Origin: Owenweeksia sp963758205
GTDB taxonomy: Bacteria > Bacteroidota > Bacteroidia > Flavobacteriales > Schleiferiaceae
Direction of reading: 5' to 3'
Length of the DNA: 64,000 bases
Assembly: GCA_963758205.1 (NCBI GenBank)
Contig: CAVWUM010000002.1
Coordinates: 1,054,001-1,118,000, forward strand
The notes beneath the pieces are model-generated. The model saw only the letters and a list, made by a program, of their open reading frames with translations, was not told the DNA's origin and did no database searches. Each line of letters opens with the position of its first letter. Within the stretch, counting starts at the first letter, position 1. The position numbers were made by a program, and so were the translations under genes. This document shows, piece after piece, positions 1 through 8,501 of this stretch.

Positions 1-488
1 CCGGGATGCTACACGCCTACAGCATGTACCGTAAGGAAGGCGGCACTGCAAAATTTGTAATTGTGGGCGAAAAAATGTTCCGTACGGATGATATTGCCGA
101 GGCCTACCAAAATCACCCTTATCGGGAAGACATCATATTTACAGGAAGACTGGAAGGCGCTGGGCTAAACCGTGTTTTAGCCTCAAGCCACGGACTTTTA
201 TTTGTTTCCAACTTTGAGGGTTTTGGTATACCTATAGTAGAGGCTTTTAAATGCAAGGTGCCTGTAATTACCAGCACCACCACCTCTATGCCTGAGGTAG
301 CCGGCAATGCTGCACTATTGTGCGATCCTAAAGATTATCCACAAATAGCAAAAGCTATGCACAGGTTGGATGAGCCTGCTACCAGAAATGACTTAATTGC
401 CAAAGGAACCGAAAGAGCCAATCTTTTTACATGGGAAAGATCAGCAGAAATGATGTGGGAAAGCATACAAAAAACCCTGGCGCAGTAA
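1..488 (+). CDS. Glycosyltransferase family 4, C-terminal part (5' end outside window)
   Basis: The open frame runs in from the window edge, so only about 162 C-terminal residues are present; the methionine at position 6 is internal. The fragment is the nucleotide-sugar-binding Rossmann half of a GT-B enzyme. It shows the retaining GT4 signature with two glutamates seven residues apart (EGFGIPIVE), followed by the KVPVITS and MPEVAGNAALLCDP segments typical of the family. Such enzymes transfer a sugar from an NDP-sugar to a glycan or lipid acceptor at the cytoplasmic face of the membrane; the acceptor cannot be told from this part. Its 3' end overlaps rnhB by 58 bases in another frame. Confidence 0.88.
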   Translation, partial: GMLHAYSMYRKEGGTAKFVIVGEKMFRTDDIAEAYQNHPYREDIIFTGRLEGAGLNRVLASSHGLLFVSNFEGFGIPIVEAFKCKVPVITSTTTSMPEVAGNAALLCDPKDYPQIAKAMHRLDEPATRNDLIAKGTERANLFTWERSAEMMWESIQKTLAQ

Positions 489-1096
489 CGCGCAGGCGCT
501 TACTCAACTTTCATACAAAGGGAATTGTAGAAGCCGGTTGCGATGAAGCCGGCCGTGGTTGCCTGGCTGGGCCTGTATTTGCCGCAGCTGTTATTCTTCC
601 GCTAAACTTTAGGCATAAGTTGCTTAACGACTCCAAAAAAATGAGCGAAGAGGCTCGCAACGAGCTTCGTATTTACATTGAAGAAAAAGCTTTGGCCTGG
701 AGTGTGGCCCAGGTAGATCATTTGGAGATTGACAAAATCAACATTCTAAATGCTTCCTTTTTAGCGATGCACCGTGCCGTGCAGGGACTGCAAATTACTC
801 CCGAGGCCCTACTGATTGACGGCAACCGCTTTAATCCCTACCCCAACCTGCCGCACCATTGCATCATTAAAGGGGATGGCAAATTCAAAAACATAGCTGC
901 AGCCTCCGTTTTAGCCAAAACCTACCGTGATGAGTACATGGAAAAACTGGCGGATGAATTCCCACAATACAACTGGAAACGCAATAAAGGCTACCCCACC
1001 AAAGACCACCGGCAGGCGATTAGAAAAATCGGCCTCTCCCCTTACCACCGCAAAAGTTTCAGGCAGTTGCCGGAGCAGTTTGAGAAACTGTTTTGA
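431..1096 (+). CDS. rnhB: Ribonuclease HII
   Basis: Type 2 RNase H, which cuts the RNA strand of RNA-DNA hybrids and starts removal of misincorporated ribonucleotides. The catalytic DEAGRG motif (Asp38-Glu39 from the listed start) follows the conserved VEAGC strand; LLIDGN and the KGDGKFKNIAAASVLAKT segment supply the remaining metal-binding and substrate residues. The 221-residue length suits the family. No ATG, GTG or TTG lies in frame between the end of the glycosyltransferase and the conserved core, so the start must lie inside the upstream gene: ATG 431 or GTG 455. The gene is thus genuinely overlapping and probably translationally coupled. Confidence 0.95.
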   Translation: MGKISRNDVGKHTKNPGAVTRRRLLNFHTKGIVEAGCDEAGRGCLAGPVFAAAVILPLNFRHKLLNDSKKMSEEARNELRIYIEEKALAWSVAQVDHLEIDKINILNASFLAMHRAVQGLQITPEALLIDGNRFNPYPNLPHHCIIKGDGKFKNIAAASVLAKTYRDEYMEKLADEFPQYNWKRNKGYPTKDHRQAIRKIGLSPYHRKSFRQLPEQFEKLF

Positions 1097-1266
1097 AATT
1101 ATCCTTCAGTTTGTTTAGACATCTTTTTCGGCCATATCTAATCTTTTTATCGCCACATAGCTTATGCTATGCTTCTCAAAAAAGCCTTCATCTGACCAAA
1201 AAATCTGTTCTAACCAACTCTAAAAACAAATTCAAAAAAGTTTCTGAGTTGGATTTGGGAGTCTGA

Positions 1267-2688
1267 TTAATCTTTTAGAAACTTCCTTGTAGTACGGTGA
1301 CCGTGTTCATTTTGTAGAATCAGTAAATACGCGCCCTTATCTAATTCCGCCACATTTACATTAAATGGTGAATTTAGTTCCAATCGTTTTTTAAGATTTC
1401 CGGCCAAATCATAAATACCTGCCTGGTAGCTTTCGTTTTCAACCAGGCCATCTACAGTAAAAGTTGTAGAAACAGGGTTTGGATAAATTGTTTTCGCCAC
1501 GCTGACCATGCCATCAAAATCTTCAGCCGAGAGCGGACTGAAATATCCCGTGCTGTCAATACGCAAGTAATAAACATCGCTTTTACCGGGCATATAGTTA
1601 ACAGTGTCAACAATTTTCCCCATAATAATAGCACCGCCATCAGGTGTGGCAACGGCACTGTAAGGGTTTATATTCAAAAAGTTTTCCGGTGATTCTTTTT
1701 TCCAAAGCAGGTTCAAATGCTCATCAAAGCAGGCAACTACAAGTTTCTCATATTTAAAATTGGTTCCCGGAAGTATACTGTCCTGGTTATATGCCATAAC
1801 TATATTGCCATTTTTTAATAAGCATGATGCATCGTAACCAAAAGTTACGGGATTATCCTTATCATTATAAATGGCTACACTATCAACTACAACTCCGCTT
1901 GAATCTATTTTTCTCACAAATGCCCCATCCCTGGGTAAACCAAAACTAAGGGTCAGAAAACTTCCCGTATGATAAAAGAATCCGTTGGGGTGTGTCAGTA
2001 ATTTTCCCCTGGTGGCCTGAGTAAATGTATCTGTTATCGCAAGGGAAAGATTAGTAGGGTCAATTTCCAATCTATACTTCACTCCAGAATAGGCCAGTAG
2101 TTTACCATTCCTTAACGGAACCATATTGGACAACCAAGGAATGTCCCAAAAGTTATCGTAAACAGTATCTCTTTCCACATTTCCCTGAAAATCACAGATT
2201 CCTAAATATAAATTTGGGGGGCTTGAATGAGACCCGCCCTGCAATAAAAACTTATTATTTGCTATTGGAAAGGCGAACCATATTGGTATGGTATCCAGCG
2301 GTAATACCACTCTGCGTTTAATATTTAGGGTGGTGTCAAAAAAGATTAGTTCATTCTTAAAATCAAAGCCAATAAAATCATCAAAGCGTGTTGTAGCAGC
2401 TACTATCAAAGTATCCGAAATCATTTCCAGCGTAATTAAACCTCCTTCTTTGCCATAATCAAAATGGACATACACCGAGTCTAAAAAATGATATTCTAAA
2501 TCGGTCTTCAGTAAGTAAGAATCAGTAAATACTGAATTTCCAGCGAAATAAGCAGTATAGAGGGAGTTGTTGCTGATGATTGTATGACCAGGCAATTCGA
2601 AACCTGACTGATGAATCACACGTTCAAAATAAGACTGCCCATATAATTCAACTGAAATCAGAAAAAACAAATAGAAAAAAGCACGCAT
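1267..2688 (-). CDS. Secreted protein with T9SS type A sorting domain
   Basis: 473 residues with an N-terminal signal peptide (MRAFFYLFFLISVELYGQ, cleavage after the GQ region). The C-terminal ~75 residues form a type A sorting domain: YPNPVSTTFTV, a middle GIYDLAGNLKK strand, and the closing KGAYLLILQNEHG with a basic tail ending KFLKD. The body has repeated short beta-strand motifs with aromatic and aspartate residues (for example LLAYSG, LLKNGNIVMAYNQD, TPDGGAIIMGK), resembling beta-propeller style repeats as in many cell-surface delivery proteins of this kind; no catalytic motif was recognised. It is exported by Sec then by SprA/T9SS and probably anchored to the surface. It stands alone, AT-richer than the rnhB side. 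Confidence 0.85.
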   Translation of the reverse strand: MRAFFYLFFLISVELYGQSYFERVIHQSGFELPGHTIISNNSLYTAYFAGNSVFTDSYLLKTDLEYHFLDSVYVHFDYGKEGGLITLEMISDTLIVAATTRFDDFIGFDFKNELIFFDTTLNIKRRVVLPLDTIPIWFAFPIANNKFLLQGGSHSSPPNLYLGICDFQGNVERDTVYDNFWDIPWLSNMVPLRNGKLLAYSGVKYRLEIDPTNLSLAITDTFTQATRGKLLTHPNGFFYHTGSFLTLSFGLPRDGAFVRKIDSSGVVVDSVAIYNDKDNPVTFGYDASCLLKNGNIVMAYNQDSILPGTNFKYEKLVVACFDEHLNLLWKKESPENFLNINPYSAVATPDGGAIIMGKIVDTVNYMPGKSDVYYLRIDSTGYFSPLSAEDFDGMVSVAKTIYPNPVSTTFTVDGLVENESYQAGIYDLAGNLKKRLELNSPFNVNVAELDKGAYLLILQNEHGHRTTRKFLKD

Positions 2689-2770
2689 AGTTAAATGATT
2701 AAATCTACCCTAATCTGTTATGGATAAATGATTAGGTTAGATTAGTTTGATAAGTTATTCTAAAGGTTCA

Positions 2771-3838
2771 TTAAAATATAGATTGTGGTTTCGTATCTAA
2801 AACTCCCTCGGAGCCATAGTTGCCTATAAAATGTTGCCAAAAACGTGGGTAGTTAGAAACAGTTGCCTTAGGTCCTCGCATAGATGATCCTATGAAGTAT
2901 TTGTTCGTAGGGTTCTCAGAAGTAATGGCATAATCCAGATTCAATATGATCCCATCCATTGTCGTCTTATTCATGCAGGCATTTACAATTGATGGTGTTA
3001 CACCACAACCTGGCACTGTGATATATGGGTTTTTGCTCCATGGCAAACCGCAATAAACCTGACTTGATTTTGGGCCAGTATAAGTAGTCACACCAAGATC
3101 AAATGAACTTACATTATAATTGTAAATATACTTGAATGCTGAAGTTCTAAATCCATAGTTATTTCTAAAAACAATGGGATTCATTCGGGTAGTTGCATCA
3201 GCCTGATATTGATAGTTACCACTACCATCGCACATCCCAGCTTTATTAGCCGCAAACCACTCCTCATTGGCACCAATTGGTCCAGTAGGGATGCCCGCAG
3301 TAATAACCTTAAGCGCTCTTGCGGCTATAGTTGTAGTTGTACCAGTAACTTGTGTAATTTCAAAGTCGCTCATTACATAATACTCACCAGTCCCCAAAGC
3401 GCTATTTAAGTTCTGAAAAGCATTTATATACTTCTCAATCATTGAAGCACCTAAAAGGACTGTAGCACCTCCACCGTTAGTACCATTGTCAATTATCAAT
3501 TCCTCAGTTACTTCTTCAACAGCAAAATCAGGCTCATTCATACTGTTCTGCAATGTTTCAGCCTGAAAAGCATTTTGATAGTTAAAAGTAGCCTCCATTA
3601 GCCATAGGGCATACTCCTGTTCTTGATCGTCATAATCACCGTAAGAAAGTTCCTCTGTAATCATTGATTTCAAAATAGCTGAAAAACCTTCTACTTCTTA
3701 TAAAGCCCCCTCGCTATTTTCAGGAATTATTTTTTTTACTATCGAATTTTTGGCAACAGCATCCTGTTCCTTCGAACATGCACTTCCTAAAAGGATTAGT
3801 CCTGACAGAGTCAATAGACTGATTGTTTTCTTTAACAT
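2771..3838 (-). pseudogene. Lipoprotein of unknown function, interrupted by an in-frame TAA
   Basis: Reading from ATG 3838 gives a clean lipoprotein signal (MLKKTISLLTLSGLILLGSAC, Cys21 lipobox) followed by SKEQDAVAKN, then a TAA at 3698-3700, and the same frame continues without a further stop for 308 codons to 2771. Without the stop the product would be about 355 residues. A 300-residue remnant could start at TTG 3673, but it would lack any export signal. The body has several cysteines (AGMCDG, VYCGLP, VPGCG, NACMN) and polar Asn/Thr/Tyr-rich composition; no domain or T9SS tail was recognised. The stop may be a real nonsense mutation or a base error; function unknown. Confidence 0.7.
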
Positions 3839-4159
3839 ATTTTATTTTTAATAATTCTCGCAAGTTTACGTATGCAAGATTTACGTACATGAATCGAATA
3901 TTTTTCAGGCCTGAATTAATTGATCATTGCGAGACCGAAATAGTAAAAAAAAAAATCGATAACCAAATAAAATTTAAAAACTTTTCCTACAACTCTACAA
4001 ATCAGGGATATATTTTTCTTACATACTATTCTTATTCATTTTCTAATCATTAATGAAAATAGTCTGTAATTTCTGTTGAAAATAATGTAATTAACATCCT
4101 CTTATTCCGTTGCCAAGCTCCTCCGTTCCTTTACTTTTGCAGCAAATTCTCTCACTTTC
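3839..4159. other. AT-rich divergent intergenic region
   Basis: 321 bases between the diverging lipoprotein gene and the DUF3352-like gene. It is strongly A/T-rich with a run of ten A at about 3946-3955. The only recognisable element is the promoter-like pair at 4110-4139. A 76-codon open frame inside it is low-complexity and is not believed to be a gene. Confidence 0.6.
4110..4139 (+). promoter_or_regulatory. Bacteroidota-type promoter of the DUF3352-like gene
   Basis: TTG at 4110-4112, a 19-base spacer, then TACTTTTG at 4132-4139, matching the known Bacteroidota primary sigma pattern (TTG at -33, TAnnTTTG at -7). Transcription would start about 4146, leaving a leader of roughly 15 bases before ATG 4160. 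Pattern match only. Confidence 0.5.
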
Positions 4160-6787
4160 ATGAAGTCTGTTTTTAGCTGGGCCATGGCCCTCATTTCCAT
4201 TATACTACTTTCTGGCTGTGAACCCGACCGCGCCTCGGCCGGTGATTTATATAGTGCTGTACCTAAAAATGCTGCGGTAATTTTAGAGATAGGTGATTTC
4301 CATCAGGCACTTACTGATATTGGGCAAACCCAGTTTTACACAGGTATGGACAGCCTGCCGTTTGTGCTAAACTTTGTGCAAAACCTAAAGTCGCTTACGC
4401 ATGATTTTGCGGCTGACAGCCTGGTGAGGTATTCCAAAAAACATCCCATGCTAATGGTGGCTGCCCTTAGTGGAGCGGAAAAGTACAGCATGTTGTTTAT
4501 TACTTCCAGTGATGATGAATTCGAAAAATTATTTAGCGCCAAGCTGGCCAAGGGCTACCAAGTAAAAAAGAAAACTTATTCTGAAGCGGAGATCTTCCAC
4601 TTTTACAAAGAGGATAAAAGTAAAAACTACTACATAAGTTCCTTTAGGGGTTTACTACTGTTTAGCACGAATGCCAATTTGCTTGAAGAAAGCATCAGGC
4701 AGGTAAACAGTGAGTTTAATATTAAGCAGGATGCGGCTTTTCAAAAGCTGTATGAAACTGCCAACCGTAAAGATTTGGCCAACCTGTACCTGAACCTGAC
4801 CGAATTACCGGGCCTCACCAAAAAGATTCTTCCGCTAACCGATGGCGACTACCTTACCCGATTTGGCAGTTGGGTGGAGATGGACATTAACCTGGAAAGC
4901 GAAGAGTTGATAATGAGTGGCCTTGTGCTATTGCCCGAAAATCAGGCTTTATATCCTCAATCCTTTAAAGGAATTTCTGCTCAAGCCACCAAGGGGCAGG
5001 AGGTAGTGCCTGTAAGTGCCGGCCTATGGATTTCGCACACTTTTGAAAATGCCGAGCAATACCACCGCAACTACCGCGATTACCTGGAGCGGGCGGGCCG
5101 CCTGCGCAAGCACGATCAATTGGTGGAAAAACTGGGATTTGATGCCAACCAATATTTACTCAACTGGGTGGATACGGAAATGGGGATTTTTGGCTCAGCC
5201 GGAAAAACCGATCAGGACAGCTATGTGGCCTACTTCAGCTTTCGCTCAGAAGAAGATACCCGCCAGGCGTTGGATGAACTGGCCAGTCCTGATTTTATTG
5301 AAGGCTACCGAGGCGTTATCATTAAAAAAATGACAGCCGAAAATGCCCTGCCCCGCTTTTACGGAACCCTGTTTACCGATTTCCACTATCCCTATTACAC
5401 CATTACCAATGGCTTTGTGCTTTTCAGCGAAAGCTTACCACAACTAAAAGGTGTGATTAACGATATACTGAGTAATAAAACCATGGCGCAGGATGAGGAC
5501 TTTAATGAGTTCAACGAAAACTTTCCCGGTAAGGCGCATATAAAAGTGGTGGCTTCTAACCCCGGCCTGCTGCCTATGCTGGGCCATGCATTGGAGGGTA
5601 GCGATGCCAAAATAATGGAAAAGTATAGCGATCAGTTGAACAACTTCCGCTGGGCGGGCCTGCAGATAAATGTAGATGGTGACAAGGCCTTTACCAGTTT
5701 TTATGCACTCCATAGCGTAAAGCAAAAGGAAAAGGTAAGCCGCCAGTGGAGTACTCAATTGGAAAGTGAGGCTGCTAACGTACCGCAGTTCCTTAAAAAC
5801 TATGTAAACAAAAAGTACGACATCGCCATACAGGATAAGGATCACCGCCTGTACCTGCTTGATTATAACGGAAAAATATTGTGGACTAAAATGCTGGATG
5901 GCCCGATAATGGGCAACATTACCCAGGTGGATCTCTACAAAAACAACAAACTGCAAATGGTGGTAAATACCCCGGCATCCCTTTACGTGATTGACCGCCT
6001 GGGACGTGATGTGGAGAACTTCCCTGTAAAACTGAGGGAAAGCGCCACGGCACCCGTTGGGGTTTTTAATTATGATAATGCGCGCAATTACCGCTTCATC
6101 ATTCCATCAGGTAAAGACCTGCTGAATTATGACCTTACGGGAAAACCCGTAAAAGGTTGGAAGTTTAAGCAAACCGGTAGCGCCATTATTACCCAACCAC
6201 AGCACTTTGCTGTAAAGGGTAAGGACCTGATTGTAATTGAAACCGAAGATGGCAACTTATACCAACTGAACCGTGCCGGAGAAACCCGCTTTAAAACCAT
6301 TGAAGGTTTGCCAAAGCTCAAAATACCGTTTTATCTAAAAGAGGGTGAGAGCCTGGCTTTATCAGAGATGATAACCATTGCGGATGATGGAAAGCTGTAT
6401 TCGTTCCGTCCGGGTGGTGCGGATGATAAGTTGTTTTTGGATGAGGAAAATCCTGCGGAGGAGTTTTTGTTTTTTGACAATAAGTACATCTTTAGTAGTG
6501 ATGATAAACTATTTGTAAAGAGTGATGACAAGCCATGGATGGGCCAAATGGATGGGGATATTTCCACCAAACCCAAGGCTATGATTTTCAGGGGAGATTT
6601 TTATGCCGGTGCCTTTAGTAAAAGTGCTGAGGAAATAAGGCTCTATAATAAAAACGGGGAATTAATTGAGGGTTTCCCGGTGTTCGCCCAAGGGCCATTT
6701 GATATGGGCTCACTGCGCGCCAACTCCTCTATAAATATTGTAACCTACAGTGAGGATGGTACTGTGATTTGCTACCAGGTGAATTAA
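4160..6787 (+). CDS. DUF3352-like lipoprotein with C-terminal propeller-like repeats
   Basis: 875 residues with a lipoprotein signal: ISIILLSGC places the modified cysteine at about residue 20. The N-terminal ~550 residues resemble the DUF3352 family seen in Bacteroidota (opening SAVPKNAAVILEIGDFHQAL, with later YFSFRSEEDTRQALDEL and a repeat of the same fold). The last ~320 residues carry WD/PQQ-like strands (DKDHRLYLLDYNGKILWTK, VIDRLGRDVENFPVKL, GEDGNLYQL-type turns), ending in a DGTVICYQVN strand typical of a propeller blade. Biochemical function is not known. It is followed in the same direction, after a repeat-filled gap, by a PqiA-family gene, so an envelope maintenance role is an inference from context. 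Confidence 0.75.
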   Translation: MKSVFSWAMALISIILLSGCEPDRASAGDLYSAVPKNAAVILEIGDFHQALTDIGQTQFYTGMDSLPFVLNFVQNLKSLTHDFAADSLVRYSKKHPMLMVAALSGAEKYSMLFITSSDDEFEKLFSAKLAKGYQVKKKTYSEAEIFHFYKEDKSKNYYISSFRGLLLFSTNANLLEESIRQVNSEFNIKQDAAFQKLYETANRKDLANLYLNLTELPGLTKKILPLTDGDYLTRFGSWVEMDINLESEELIMSGLVLLPENQALYPQSFKGISAQATKGQEVVPVSAGLWISHTFENAEQYHRNYRDYLERAGRLRKHDQLVEKLGFDANQYLLNWVDTEMGIFGSAGKTDQDSYVAYFSFRSEEDTRQALDELASPDFIEGYRGVIIKKMTAENALPRFYGTLFTDFHYPYYTITNGFVLFSESLPQLKGVINDILSNKTMAQDEDFNEFNENFPGKAHIKVVASNPGLLPMLGHALEGSDAKIMEKYSDQLNNFRWAGLQINVDGDKAFTSFYALHSVKQKEKVSRQWSTQLESEAANVPQFLKNYVNKKYDIAIQDKDHRLYLLDYNGKILWTKMLDGPIMGNITQVDLYKNNKLQMVVNTPASLYVIDRLGRDVENFPVKLRESATAPVGVFNYDNARNYRFIIPSGKDLLNYDLTGKPVKGWKFKQTGSAIITQPQHFAVKGKDLIVIETEDGNLYQLNRAGETRFKTIEGLPKLKIPFYLKEGESLALSEMITIADDGKLYSFRPGGADDKLFLDEENPAEEFLFFDNKYIFSSDDKLFVKSDDKPWMGQMDGDISTKPKAMIFRGDFYAGAFSKSAEEIRLYNKNGELIEGFPVFAQGPFDMGSLRANSSINIVTYSEDGTVICYQVN

Positions 6788-7155
6788 GCTCCAATCACCT
6801 CCTTTGCAAAACCTTTGTGCTCTTTGCGGTAAAATCAATCAACCACTGAGATAAGGAGAACACTGAGAGTAGGTCTAATTATAAAGTCTCCTACCCCATT
6901 CGTCCTTCCTCCGTGTACTCTGTGCACTCCATGGTTTTATTAATTACTTCAACGCAGAGCCGCTGAGAGCGCTGGGTAACGCAGAGTTCTCAATAGTGGC
7001 AAAACACATTTAAGAAACTAACCTCCCCTTTGCGGAACCTTTGCGCTCCTTGCGGTTAGAAAAAATTAGATTTAGCGTTTTATGCGGACTCATTACCGTT
7101 TGCTCAAAACAATTTACCACCTTTCGGGTGTTTAATCTCCCTGCATCGCTCAACT
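6788..7155. repeat. Intergenic region with degenerate dispersed-repeat fragments
   Basis: 368 bases with no gene. It contains several diverged copies of short phrases in both orientations: CCTTTGCAAAACCTTTGTGC and CCTTTGCGGAACCTTTGCGC followed by CTTGCGGT (about 6800-6828 and 7027-7057); CACTGAGAT...ACACTGAGAGT (6845-6870); CCGTGTACTCTGTGCACTCC (6911-6930); and ACGCAGAGCCGCTGAGAGCG with GTAACGCAGAG (about 6951-6987). These resemble the 'crosses between genes' type repeats often found in Bacteroidota and other genomes, but copies elsewhere in the genome cannot be checked here. Confidence 0.55.
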
Positions 7156-8448
7156 ATGAAATCAAAAAATAAAAACACCCTAAAGCAAACCATCCTTATT
7201 ATTTGCCTGGCTCCACTACTGGCTATTACCGCCTGGTGGGGGTACCAGGTATATACGCAATCCAACACCCGCTCTGATATTAAGGACGACTACATGGAGG
7301 CCAACAGCATTATGCACGGCATCTTTTCAGTAAATAATTGGCGGGAGGAGTTTAAGAACATCATCACCACCCAGATTGAGGAGTTTGATCTTACCCCCAA
7401 GCAGGACAGTATTTTACGGATACAAATAAGCTCGCTGCTTAATAGCATGATTACTGAAGCCAAAAGCCAGGTGCAGGAAGATGACCGCACCCTTGGTAAA
7501 AAAATTAAGCGTTGGGCTATAAACACCGTAGTAGATTGGGAGAGTTTAAGGGATAGGGTTCCTGGTTTTACAGAATCAATTGTGGAGGACCTTACCAGCG
7601 AAGAGAGCAAAGAGCGCCTTAAAATATTTGCCCTGGATAAGTTTAATGAATATGCCGACCAGATTTATGATGATACACTGACCACCTACCTCAACAACAT
7701 TTACTCAGAATACGACCAGCCCGACCAGGCTGCCTTTAACAGTTTTGTAGTGGAGAAAACCGATGCCATGGAAAAGGATGTAAACCGGACCGGGTTTTAT
7801 ATGCTCGGGGTACTGGCATTTTTTTTACTGCTTTGGGCATTGGCCTACAAACTACCCGAACTGCGCAAGCCACTCTTTTTTATGTCGGTGCTATTGGCAC
7901 TCATTATATTAATAACCGGTTTGGCCAGCCCTATGATAGAGATAGATGCCCGTGTTAATAAAGTGGATTTTGCACTGCTTGGGGAAAACATCAATTTTGA
8001 TAACCAGATGATTTTTTACCGCAGCAAAAGCATACTGCAGGTAGTTTCCCTTCTTTTTCAATCCTCAAGGATAGACAGTAAGCTGGTGGGCTTTTTGGTG
8101 CTGGCCTTTAGTGTGATATTACCGATATCAAAACTCATCTCCACCCAAATTTACCTATTGGGGAAAGGTGGCCTGCGCAGGAACAAGGTGATACAATGGC
8201 TGGCGTTTAAATCAGGCAAATGGAGTATGGCTGATGTAATGGTGGTGGCCATATTTATGAGTTATGTAAGCTTTGATGGCATATTGGATCATCAGCTGGA
8301 ATATGCCGAAGTACACTCCGAAACCCTTACTTCACTTACTACAAACCTCACATCGCTTCAACCGGGCTTTATGCTGTTTTTAGCCTATGTATTGTATGGG
8401 CTTATACTGGCGGCTATTTTAGGAAAAATTAGCCCTAAGCCTGAGTAG
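7156..8448 (+). CDS. Paraquat-inducible protein A (PqiA) family membrane protein
   Basis: 430 residues. An N-terminal membrane segment (about residues 10-30) is followed by a ~180-residue soluble, charged region, then a PqiA-like membrane domain: two segments at about 213-235 and 240-262, and the family signature with SILQVVSLLFQSS, the LAFSVILPISKLIS helix, and the GKWSMADVMVVAIFMSYV helix, ending with a last helix at about 400-420. PqiA proteins are inner-membrane partners of MCE-type lipid transport systems in proteobacteria; no MCE gene is adjacent here. The large N-terminal insert is unusual compared with short PqiA proteins. ATG 7156 is the obvious start. Confidence 0.8.
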   Translation: MKSKNKNTLKQTILIICLAPLLAITAWWGYQVYTQSNTRSDIKDDYMEANSIMHGIFSVNNWREEFKNIITTQIEEFDLTPKQDSILRIQISSLLNSMITEAKSQVQEDDRTLGKKIKRWAINTVVDWESLRDRVPGFTESIVEDLTSEESKERLKIFALDKFNEYADQIYDDTLTTYLNNIYSEYDQPDQAAFNSFVVEKTDAMEKDVNRTGFYMLGVLAFFLLLWALAYKLPELRKPLFFMSVLLALIILITGLASPMIEIDARVNKVDFALLGENINFDNQMIFYRSKSILQVVSLLFQSSRIDSKLVGFLVLAFSVILPISKLISTQIYLLGKGGLRRNKVIQWLAFKSGKWSMADVMVVAIFMSYVSFDGILDHQLEYAEVHSETLTSLTTNLTSLQPGFMLFLAYVLYGLILAAILGKISPKPE

Positions 8449-8501
8449 GAAGTTAGTTTGCAGTTTGCAAACTTCACAGTTAGCAATTTTTGCCAACCGG
8501 C

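Noticed and set aside
3823..4053. 76-codon plus-strand frame near 3823
   Set aside because: Low-complexity AT-rich sequence spanning the start of the opposite lipoprotein gene; no protein character.
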